64,000 nucleotides of DNA from Acidimicrobiales bacterium. GTDB lineage: Bacteria; Actinomycetota; Acidimicrobiia; Acidimicrobiales; Poriferisodalaceae. Both the position numbers and the translations under genes were made by a program. Location of the stretch: positions 62,001 through 126,000 of the forward strand of contig JASLTG010000001.1 of NCBI GenBank assembly GCA_030743005.1, written 5' to 3'. Of the stretch, positions 25,937-33,666 are shown one piece after another. Position 1 is the first letter of the stretch; each line of letters begins with the position of its first letter. The notes beneath the pieces are model-generated. The model saw only the letters and a list, made by a program, of their open reading frames with translations, searched no databases and was not told the DNA's origin.

Positions 25937-27868
25937 ATGCCTGATAGCGATGATGGCGAGATTGAACCCGGGCGTCGTGACCAAATCGAAGATGAAAACG
26001 ACACCGGACCATTACTTTCCTTTGATTTCGATGAGTCACCGATGCCGCACTGGTCGGAACCAGGCTCTGGTGAGCGGCCAGAGGGAGGCGAACGGCCGGA
26101 TCCCCCCGAAGTTGACAGCTCACGCTCGGGAGGTTCGCGTCTGTTCCCTCAACTGCCGGACGACCCCCATCTCGTCGACACTTCAGACACTGGACTGATG
26201 GACGCTGTCAGATCTGACACTATTCCAACAGTTTCGCCCCGGACACAAGATGGACCGTCAACTGTCGACTCTGCAGAAGTGATTGAGCCGGATCCAGTCA
26301 CTCAGGAAGAGGGTGTCTCTATGCAAGCTTCCGATGATGGTGACTTCTCTCAAACTCAAGTACCGACCGATGAGTTATTCAATGACTCTCTTTTCGACGA
26401 TGGCTTTGATGAAGCAATCTTCGATGATTCTCCGATAATTGGTGAAGGTGATGCACCAGTATTCGATACTGGACCGATTGAAGAGGTTGCAGAAGAAGCG
26501 TTGGAGCCAAGCGGTGACCCCGCGATACACGATGACACCGAAGAGGCAACTGTTAATGAACCTGAATCGGATGAAAATGAACGACCTGTGGAAGAACTGC
26601 TTGATGAAGGCAATCAACACCCCAGTGCTGGAACTGTTTTCGAAGACGAACCCACGGCCGAATTGGTTTTAGATGAAGACGACCCGCTATCTGAGACTGA
26701 AATCGTTGACTCCGAAAAAAGTCCTTCACTCAAGACCGACAGTAACCCTTTGCCCGACACTGAAAGCGAATCTATAGAAGAACCTGAGCGGTTGGCTCCA
26801 CGGGTGATTGAACTTTTTGACACACCACCAAGCCAACGGATCATGCAAAGTTCGTCACGGACTGACCTAAACCTTGGCGGGGAAGAAAATGATGGGCAGG
26901 AGGATGCCGAGTGGAGTGAATTTGGCGGACCTGCACCCCATTGGCGAGAAGGTCGCCGCGACTATGAGGAGTCACCCAAAGTGAATGAAGATGACCGAAC
27001 AGTGACACACGGGTCTGTTAAGGGAGAAGATTCGGGTGGATCCTCGGGGTCCACTGGACGCAACCTTCCCGCAGCGATTGGTGTAGGGCTGGCTTTGGCA
27101 GCAGCATTTTTTGGGTTACTGAAAGTCGGCCCCTGGGCCATACTCATAATGGTCCTAGCGGCGTTGGGACTTGCAGCTCTTGAGTTCTTCACCTCAGCGC
27201 AAAATTTGGGCTACAGGCCAGCGACACTTCTCGGTCTTGCCGCAGTCATCGGACTGTCCGTCGGGGCATATCACCGTGGATTTGAGGCATACCCTGTGGT
27301 CTTCGCTTTGCTCCTGGTAACTGGCATGTGTTGGTTCTTATTTGATGTCGAGTCGCAACACGTAACAGCGAACTTTGCAGTGACCTTGTTGGGATTTGCC
27401 TGGGTGGGTGGTTTGGGGTCATTCGCAGCTCTAATTCTTGCTCGACCGAATGGTGACGCGATTCTGATTGGAGCTGTCATAGGCACCATTGCTTACGACG
27501 TCGGTGGCTATGTCATAGGCAGTACTACGGGTCAATCAAAGATTGCTCCCCGTGTCAGCCCGAACAAGACCTATGAAGGTTTGTTGGGGGGGATGATGCT
27601 TTCCGTGGTCATAACGACCCTGGTCCTCAATAGATTCCCAGGGATCCATCCATGGTCTGTTTCAATGATGGATTGTCTCTGGCTCGGTTTGGCAGTTGCG
27701 TTGGTAGCTCCGGTTGGAGACCTAGCGCAGTCGATGATTAAACGAGATATGGGAGTAAAAGACATGGGCACTTTGCTTCCAGGGCATGGTGGGGCATTCG
27801 ACCGATTTGACGCGTTGTTGTTTGTTTTGCCCACTGCATACTTTGTTGCCGACCTTGTGCTCAACTGA
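25937..27868 (+). CDS. cdsA: Phosphatidate cytidylyltransferase with long acidic N-terminal region
   Basis: CdsA makes CDP-diacylglycerol from phosphatidate and CTP in the membrane. The catalytic part occupies about residues 375-643: eight or so membrane spans, a cytosolic loop with SKIAPRVSPNKTYEGLLGG, and the family signature around SMIKRDMGVKDMGTLLPGHGG and DRFDALLF near the end. Before it lies an added ~370-residue region with no membrane span, very rich in D, E, P and S, which should be disordered. Normal CdsA is about 260-310 residues. The ATG at 25937 has GGTGGAG upstream; a TTG four codons earlier is less likely. Followed closely by dxr. Confidence 0.92.
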   Translation: MPDSDDGEIEPGRRDQIEDENDTGPLLSFDFDESPMPHWSEPGSGERPEGGERPDPPEVDSSRSGGSRLFPQLPDDPHLVDTSDTGLMDAVRSDTIPTVSPRTQDGPSTVDSAEVIEPDPVTQEEGVSMQASDDGDFSQTQVPTDELFNDSLFDDGFDEAIFDDSPIIGEGDAPVFDTGPIEEVAEEALEPSGDPAIHDDTEEATVNEPESDENERPVEELLDEGNQHPSAGTVFEDEPTAELVLDEDDPLSETEIVDSEKSPSLKTDSNPLPDTESESIEEPERLAPRVIELFDTPPSQRIMQSSSRTDLNLGGEENDGQEDAEWSEFGGPAPHWREGRRDYEESPKVNEDDRTVTHGSVKGEDSGGSSGSTGRNLPAAIGVGLALAAAFFGLLKVGPWAILIMVLAALGLAALEFFTSAQNLGYRPATLLGLAAVIGLSVGAYHRGFEAYPVVFALLLVTGMCWFLFDVESQHVTANFAVTLLGFAWVGGLGSFAALILARPNGDAILIGAVIGTIAYDVGGYVIGSTTGQSKIAPRVSPNKTYEGLLGGMMLSVVITTLVLNRFPGIHPWSVSMMDCLWLGLAVALVAPVGDLAQSMIKRDMGVKDMGTLLPGHGGAFDRFDALLFVLPTAYFVADLVLN

Positions 27869-27879
27869 GAGGTACCTGA

Positions 27880-29043
27880 GTGACGACAGTCGCGGTTTTA
27901 GGGGCTACCGGATCCATTGGTTCTCAAACTCTCGAAGTAGTTAGAGCTGAACCTGATCGTTTTCGGATTAGCGCGCTAGCTGCATGGTCTTCTGCTGAGC
28001 TACTTGTTGCCCAAGCGAAGGAGTTCAGGCCTGATGTGGTGGCCATTGGCCGACCCGAGTTGCTCGATCAATTGAAGGCGGAAGTACCGACGGGTACCGA
28101 AGTATTGGTAGGAGCGTCGGCCTACGAAGAGTTAGCGACGCGTGCCGATGTAGTTGTTAATGGCATTGTGGGCTTTGCAGGTCTGGGAGTGACCCTTGCA
28201 GCGCTGGGTTCAGGTCGGCGGCTGGCTCTTGCCAATAAAGAGAGTCTGATAGCAGCCGGACCTCTAGTTCAGCCGCTTCGCTCCACTCCCGGCGCCGAGT
28301 TGATTCCTGTGGACAGTGAGCACTGCGCTCTTCACCAGTGCCTTCGATCTAGTGACCCCGAAGGTCAAGCCCGCCATCTCCATCAATTAGTGCTCACTGC
28401 TAGCGGCGGACCGTTTAGAGGATGGAGTTCAACAGAACTAGAGCAAGTAAGCGTTGAAGAGGCCCTGACGCATCCGACCTGGGCCATGGGTCCGAAGATC
28501 ACGGTCGATTCTTCAACCTTGATGAACAAGGGTCTCGAGGTCATAGAGGCTCACGAACTTTTTGGAGTCGATTACGAAAAGATTGAGGTCGTGGTTCATC
28601 CGCAGTCAATAGTTCATTCGATGGCGACCTTCACTGATGGCACAACTATTGCTCAGCTATCGGAACCAGATATGAGATTGCCGATTGCTTACGCTCTTGC
28701 ATATCCCGAAAGGGTCTCTACCTCCTTTGGATCTATTGACTGGGGAAAGAACCAATCGCTTCATTTCGAACCTCCAGATAGGAAGACATTCTCTTGTCTT
28801 GACTTGGCCTACTCGGCGGGCGAAACCGGCGGCACAGCTCCGGCGTGGATGAATGGAGCGAACGAAGCCGCCGTGGACGCGTTTTTGAATGGCCACATTT
28901 CATGGCCAGAAATTGCTGCCTCGATTGAGAGTGCCATGGAACAGCACGATGGAGCGGGCGCAGACTCTGTTGAGGCGGTAGTGCGAGCTGACCAGCGTGG
29001 CCGGGAATGTGTCGTGGCTCGGCTTGCGAGGAAGAGTCGCTAA
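27880..29043 (+). CDS. dxr: 1-deoxy-D-xylulose 5-phosphate reductoisomerase
   Basis: Dxr (IspC) converts DXP to 2-C-methyl-D-erythritol 4-phosphate with NADPH in the MEP isoprenoid pathway. The 387-residue protein has the NADPH-binding start GATGSIG (residues 8-14), ALANKESLIAAG, the metal site VDSEHCALHQCL and the substrate loop ASGGPFRGWS, then MGPKITVDSSTLMNKGLEVIEAH. Start is GTG. The stop TAA shares a base with the next ATG. The MEP gene ispG lies two genes downstream. Confidence 0.97.
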   Translation: MTTVAVLGATGSIGSQTLEVVRAEPDRFRISALAAWSSAELLVAQAKEFRPDVVAIGRPELLDQLKAEVPTGTEVLVGASAYEELATRADVVVNGIVGFAGLGVTLAALGSGRRLALANKESLIAAGPLVQPLRSTPGAELIPVDSEHCALHQCLRSSDPEGQARHLHQLVLTASGGPFRGWSSTELEQVSVEEALTHPTWAMGPKITVDSSTLMNKGLEVIEAHELFGVDYEKIEVVVHPQSIVHSMATFTDGTTIAQLSEPDMRLPIAYALAYPERVSTSFGSIDWGKNQSLHFEPPDRKTFSCLDLAYSAGETGGTAPAWMNGANEAAVDAFLNGHISWPEIAASIESAMEQHDGAGADSVEAVVRADQRGRECVVARLARKSR

Positions 29044-30275
29044 TGAGTGACTCTTCGGGTGTTCAGAGCAATTCTCAGGTTCGGGTGACATTGGGCCTTG
29101 TAGTCGTGGTCGGTTCTCTGGTGCTGCTGGGTTGGGTATCTAGGCCGATGTTGGTAGTCACATTGGTAATTGCGTTCGTAGTGTTCGCTCACGAGTTGGG
29201 CCACTTCATCACTGCACGCATTACCGGTATGAAGGCCACGGAATTCTTCATCGGCTTTGGTCCGAGACTATTCAGCTTTCGAAAGGGCGAAACAGAGTTT
29301 GGTGTCAAGCCGATACTCGCGGGCGCTTACGTCAAATTGGTTGGAATGACAAACCTTGATGAAGTGGATGCCAAAGATGAAGTAAGAACTTATAGACAGC
29401 AGAGTTACCCGAAACGACTGCTAGTTGCATCAGCTGGGTCCTGCATGCACTTCTTGATGGCTCTTGTCGGCTTACTCACTCTGTTTTGTTTTATGGGCGA
29501 ACCAGTGGTTGAGGAAGGTTCCTGGGAAGTAGCAAGTGTTCTTGAACAAGACAGTGGCGGTGAACAGAGTGCGGCAGCACGGGCCGGAATTCAGTCAGGT
29601 GATCGAATCCTCTCTCTCGAAGGTCAACCAACTGCAGCATGGGGCGACTTAGTCGAAATCGTGCGAGGTCGACCGAACCAAACGGTCCAGTTAGAGGTTT
29701 TGCGCGGGGAGACATACTTGTCTATGGCGACCACGTTGGGCGCTGACGAAGATGGTCGCGGACTACTGGGTATTAGAGGACAAAAAGCGACGAAGCTACT
29801 TAAGTACGGTCCGCTCGGAGCTGTCCGTAAGACAGGCACCGAATTCGTGACCATGCTTGGTCAATCGGTACGTGGCATATGGACGATCATTGCGAACCTA
29901 GGTGAGGTAGCGGACCGCATATTCTCACCTCCGAACGACCCCAGTGCTAACGACAACCTTGAGACCCGTCCTGTCTCGCTTGTTGGGGCAGTTCAGATAG
30001 GTGCGAGTGAGCGTTTGAGTGGTTCTGAACGGATGCAGTTGTTCGTGGCGTTCAATATTTTCATAGGGGTCTTTAACTTGCTCCCGTTCCTGCCTCTGGA
30101 CGGTGGCCACATAGCGATCGCAACTTATGAACGCATTCGAGAAGGCACGACGGGCCGCAGGCACATAATTGATACAACTCGATTACTGCCGATTACCTAT
30201 GCGGTTGTAGCCTTCCTCGCTTTCTTTGGTTTGGGAGCGATTTATCTAGATATAGCGAATCCTCTCGGATTTTGA
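29043..30275 (+). CDS. Site-2 intramembrane metalloprotease RseP/Rip1 family
   Basis: This membrane-embedded zinc protease cuts substrates within the bilayer, such as anti-sigma factors (Rip1 in mycobacteria). The 410-residue protein has the zinc motif HELGH (residues 50-54) in a first membrane segment, one PDZ domain in the middle (AGIQSGDRILSLEGQPT), and the second metal-site motif NLLPFLPLDGGH in a later span. Start is the ATG at 29043, overlapping dxr by one base. A reading from 29007 would add residues encoded inside dxr. The dxr-rip-ispG order is the usual actinobacterial one. Confidence 0.93.
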   Translation: MSDSSGVQSNSQVRVTLGLVVVVGSLVLLGWVSRPMLVVTLVIAFVVFAHELGHFITARITGMKATEFFIGFGPRLFSFRKGETEFGVKPILAGAYVKLVGMTNLDEVDAKDEVRTYRQQSYPKRLLVASAGSCMHFLMALVGLLTLFCFMGEPVVEEGSWEVASVLEQDSGGEQSAAARAGIQSGDRILSLEGQPTAAWGDLVEIVRGRPNQTVQLEVLRGETYLSMATTLGADEDGRGLLGIRGQKATKLLKYGPLGAVRKTGTEFVTMLGQSVRGIWTIIANLGEVADRIFSPPNDPSANDNLETRPVSLVGAVQIGASERLSGSERMQLFVAFNIFIGVFNLLPFLPLDGGHIAIATYERIREGTTGRRHIIDTTRLLPITYAVVAFLAFFGLGAIYLDIANPLGF

Positions 30276-30324
30276 GACAGTGCTGTAGCAGGGAACTAAC
30301 GATCCAGGTGACAGACTGTTGGTG

Positions 30325-31521
30325 ATGTTTGAACGTCGAATGACTCGCAGTGTGAACGTTGGAGGGGTGCAAGTAGGGGCGGGAGCTCCAATCAGCGTCC
30401 AGTCGATGACGACCACCAAGACAGCAGATGCTGAGGCGACTCTCGAACAGATTTATGCTCTGGCGAGTTCTGGTGCAGAAATTGTTCGGTGTACATGTAA
30501 CGAAATGGAAGCTGCTGAGGCTCTGGCTCGCATCGTTCCGCGTTCCCCGGTGCCGGTCATCGCTGATATCCACTTTCAACATCGGTTGGCGTTGGCAGCG
30601 TTAGATGCTGGTGTTGCGTGTTTACGTCTCAATCCTGGCAACATCCGCAAGGAGGACCATATAAAGACCATTGCGTCTGAGGCGCGGGACCGCGACGTCC
30701 CCATTCGAATCGGGGTCAATGCGGGATCGCTCGACCCCGACATCGAAGACAAATATGGCATGACCGCAGTGGCGTTAGTCGAATCAGCTAAACGTGAGTT
30801 GGGCTACTTCGAGGAGGTTGGATTTGATGAGGTGAAGATTTCGGTTAAGGCAAGTGATGTCCGGCTAATGGTGGAGGCTTACCGGTTGCTAGCCGACACT
30901 GTCGACTTTCCGTTGCATCTTGGAGTGACAGAAGCAGGGCCGCCACCAGCGGGAATCTTGAAGGCTACTGCGGGGATAGCGACCCTACTTAATGAAGGCA
31001 TAGGAGATACGATCCGTTACAGCCTTACTGCGGACCCTATTGAAGAAGCGAGAGCAGGTCGTCAGTTGCTGGAGGCTCTCGGCTTGCGAGAGCGAAGTTC
31101 GTTAGACCTGATTGCGTGTCCTTCTTGCGGTAGAGCCGAAGTAGATGTGATCTCGATAGCCGAGATGGCCCAAGAAGCCCTTACTGAACTTGACTTACCA
31201 ATACAGGTCGCTGTCATGGGCTGTGTAGTCAATGGGCCAGGCGAAGCGAAAGGGGCGGACTTAGGTATTGCTGCTGGCCGGAAGAGAGGACATCTTTTTG
31301 TGCGAGGTCAAGTGGTCAAAGTGGTACCTGAGGACCACATGGTTGACGCGTTGATTGAATGGGCGCAGAAAGTCGTTTCGGAGGGAATTGATGGAGCGTT
31401 AGCTGCAGCAGACAAATCAGCGGAGGCGGAAGCGGAAGCGGATAGGGCAGCTTTGTTGGAACTGCAAGGTGAAGATGTTAACGACGCAGAGGCGATAGTT
31501 GAAATGATTCGGAAACGATAG
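30325..31521 (+). CDS. ispG: 4-hydroxy-3-methylbut-2-enyl diphosphate synthase (flavodoxin)
   Basis: IspG (GcpE) reduces MEcPP to HMBPP using a [4Fe-4S] cluster in the MEP pathway. The 398-residue protein has the TIM-barrel start APISVQSMTTTKT, the block ADIHFQHRLAL, then in the C-terminal domain the cluster cysteines in ACPSCGRAEVD and MGCVVNGPGEAKGAD. In-frame TTG (30319) and GTG (30322) precede the ATG I used. The protein ends with an acidic alanine-rich tail. A strong terminator follows. Confidence 0.95.
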   Translation: MFERRMTRSVNVGGVQVGAGAPISVQSMTTTKTADAEATLEQIYALASSGAEIVRCTCNEMEAAEALARIVPRSPVPVIADIHFQHRLALAALDAGVACLRLNPGNIRKEDHIKTIASEARDRDVPIRIGVNAGSLDPDIEDKYGMTAVALVESAKRELGYFEEVGFDEVKISVKASDVRLMVEAYRLLADTVDFPLHLGVTEAGPPPAGILKATAGIATLLNEGIGDTIRYSLTADPIEEARAGRQLLEALGLRERSSLDLIACPSCGRAEVDVISIAEMAQEALTELDLPIQVAVMGCVVNGPGEAKGADLGIAAGRKRGHLFVRGQVVKVVPEDHMVDALIEWAQKVVSEGIDGALAAADKSAEAEAEADRAALLELQGEDVNDAEAIVEMIRKR

Positions 31522-31604
31522 GACAGTCACACCGCCGATCGAGCCTAAGTTGGTTAGTGGTCACAGACTGATAACATTGCTGCAACAGGTCAGCTTTTTT
31601 TGCT

Positions 31605-31634
31605 GGACGTGGGCGTTGCCCACGTCCTTTTTAT
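31605..31634 (+). terminator. Rho-independent terminator after ispG
   Basis: GGACGTGGGC (31605-31614) and GCCCACGTCC (31618-31627) form a perfect 10-bp stem with a 3-base loop, directly followed by TTTTTATT. It closes the rpsB-to-ispG transcript 84 bases after the ispG stop and separates it from the rimP-nusA-infB group. Confidence 0.92.
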
Positions 31635-31682
31635 TGGCCCAGAAGAATCTCTAACTCCCAAATATGGCGAAATGGAGGGGTG

Positions 31683-32216
31683 ATGAACTCAGACTCTCAA
31701 AATCACCTTGAACCAATTTTTTCGCTGGTCCAGCCGGTGGTAGAAGCTTCTGGCCACAGCTTGTATGACATCCACCAAAGCGGCGGCACTTTGGCCGTTC
31801 TCGTAGATGGTGGTGACGGATTGGGCGTTGATGACCTATCGCAGCTCAGTCGAGATGTCTCCACGGTTTTGGATGAGCATGACCCAATACCGGGCCGATA
31901 CACCTTGGAGGTGTCAACACCTGGCGTTGAACGTCGCCTTAGACAGGAAGACCATTTCACAGGTGCGATAGGTGAGATTGTGAATGTCCGAACCAACCCA
32001 GGGCCCGATGGCAGGCGTCGAATCGTCGGCACCTTGCTCTCGGTGTCGGACGGCTTGCTAACCATTGACACTTCAGATCTGGGCGCAATCGAACTTCACG
32101 TGACCGAAGTAGAAAAGGCGCGGACAGTCTTTGAATGGGGACCTACCCCGAAGCCGGGCACAGCTGCGGCGAAAAACGGATCTAATAAAAACCACAAGGG
32201 AGGAAGTCGACGATGA
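31683..32216 (+). CDS. rimP: Ribosome maturation factor RimP
   Basis: RimP is needed for late 30S assembly. The 177-residue protein has the family patterns VVEASGHSLYDI in the first domain, DLSQLSRDVSTVLDEHDPIPGRYTLEVSTPGVERRL at the domain junction, and an Sm-like second domain, with a basic end (NKNHKGGSRR). ATG at 31683 has GGAGG four to five bases before; an in-frame GTG directly precedes it. The stop overlaps nusA by four bases, as usual for this pair. Confidence 0.93.
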   Translation: MNSDSQNHLEPIFSLVQPVVEASGHSLYDIHQSGGTLAVLVDGGDGLGVDDLSQLSRDVSTVLDEHDPIPGRYTLEVSTPGVERRLRQEDHFTGAIGEIVNVRTNPGPDGRRRIVGTLLSVSDGLLTIDTSDLGAIELHVTEVEKARTVFEWGPTPKPGTAAAKNGSNKNHKGGSRR

Positions 32217-33520
32217 CTACCCCGGACATGATGGAAGCCCTCCAGGCTCTCGCCGCAGAAAAGGGAATGACAACCGAGTTGCTCCTAGAGGCTGTCGCGA
32301 ACGGACTTGAATCGGCCTACAAAAGAATGCCTGAAGCGGCTGACGACGCTTACGTTGTCATAGACGAGACGTTCAACATTTCTGTTATTGCTCAAGAAAT
32401 TGATGAAGAAGGGAATGTTGTTCAAGAGTGGGATGACACCCCTGAAAACTTCGGAAGAATTGCCGCGCAAACAGCGCGTCAAGTCTTGACCCAACGGATT
32501 CGTGAAGTCGAACGTGACATGAAATATGACGAATATGCGGGCCGTGAAGGTGACATAGTGACCGGAATCATCCAGCAGACAGACTCGCGTTACACGCTGC
32601 TAGATCTAGGTCGAGTCGAGGCTTTGCTTCCTCAGTCGGAACAAGTCCCTTACGAGAGGCCGGAACCGAATAGTCGTCTAAAGGCTTACATCGTGGAGGT
32701 CCGAAAGACAGCCAAAGGCCCCCAGATCGTAGTGTCACGAACCCATCCCGGGTTGATCCGTGAACTTTTCAAACTTGAAGTACCGGAGATTAGTGACGGA
32801 ATAGTTGAAATGAGGGCCTGCGCTAGAGAGCCAGGACACAGGACTAAAATTGCTGTTTGGTCAAATGACACCAACATTGACCCCGTCGGCGCTTGTGTTG
32901 GGGCACGGGGGGCCCGCGTGCGACAGGTTGTAAACGAACTAAGGGGCGAAAAAATCGACATCGTGCCCTTTTCGGAAGACCAGCACGACTTTGTTGCTAA
33001 AGCTTTGTCGCCAGCCAAGGTGCGAGAGGTTCGCTTCCATGAACTTGAAGGTGTGGCTGAAGTCGTAGTGCCCGACCATCAGCTCTCGTTAGCCATCGGG
33101 CGCGAAGGCCAAAACGCGCGACTAGCAGCACGTTTAACTGGCTGGCGAATAGACATCAAGAGCGAAACCCAGATTCTCGATGAAGAAAATGCCTATGCAG
33201 AAGGTGATTGGGCTGAAGGGGAGTGGGTCACGGATGCCGAGACAGGTGAACAGACATGGGTTCCAGCTGATGGAAGCGAAGCCATGTCTGCTGATGACTG
33301 GGCAACCGCCGCCGAGGAAGCTGTTTCCGAAGACAATCTTGACGAAGAGATAGCTACTGAAGAAGGTGCGAGCGAACCAACGCTCGACGAGACACCCGCC
33401 GTTGAAGAAAACGTCGATGAGGACCTGCCCGGTGAAGAAACTGGAGAGGAAGAACTCTCCTTAGAGACAACCCAAGACCAAGAAAGCGTTGAACAAGACG
33501 AAGAACAGCCGAGCAACTGA
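32213..33520 (+). CDS. nusA: Transcription termination/antitermination protein NusA
   Basis: NusA binds RNA polymerase and modulates pausing, termination and antitermination. Domains in order are an N-terminal polymerase-binding domain, an S1 domain (AGREGDIVTGIIQQTDSRYTLLDLG onwards), and two KH domains (VGACVGARGARVRQVVNEL and LAIGREGQNARLAARL). The final ~105 residues (from about 330) form an acidic tail of E, D, T and S that is outside the usual 340-350-residue actinobacterial NusA. ATG start overlaps rimP. The ylxR gene usually found between nusA and infB is absent. Confidence 0.95.
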   Translation: MTTPDMMEALQALAAEKGMTTELLLEAVANGLESAYKRMPEAADDAYVVIDETFNISVIAQEIDEEGNVVQEWDDTPENFGRIAAQTARQVLTQRIREVERDMKYDEYAGREGDIVTGIIQQTDSRYTLLDLGRVEALLPQSEQVPYERPEPNSRLKAYIVEVRKTAKGPQIVVSRTHPGLIRELFKLEVPEISDGIVEMRACAREPGHRTKIAVWSNDTNIDPVGACVGARGARVRQVVNELRGEKIDIVPFSEDQHDFVAKALSPAKVREVRFHELEGVAEVVVPDHQLSLAIGREGQNARLAARLTGWRIDIKSETQILDEENAYAEGDWAEGEWVTDAETGEQTWVPADGSEAMSADDWATAAEEAVSEDNLDEEIATEEGASEPTLDETPAVEENVDEDLPGEETGEEELSLETTQDQESVEQDEEQPSN

Positions 33521-33666
33521 CCACTAGCGGGCGAGATACCCGGTAGCGTGGCTGTTTGGTCTACAGCACCGTTATTTACCGGAACCTCGTCGTTGTCTGC
33601 GAAGATGGATGACATAAGGAACTATCACTGCCGCTTATCGGCCTAAACGACAAGTAAGGAACGCGT

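Noticed and set aside
33538-33642. 32-codon plus-strand frame in the nusA-infB gap as a possible ylxR remnant
   Set aside because: No YlxR pattern (RTCVGCR) or other similarity is visible.
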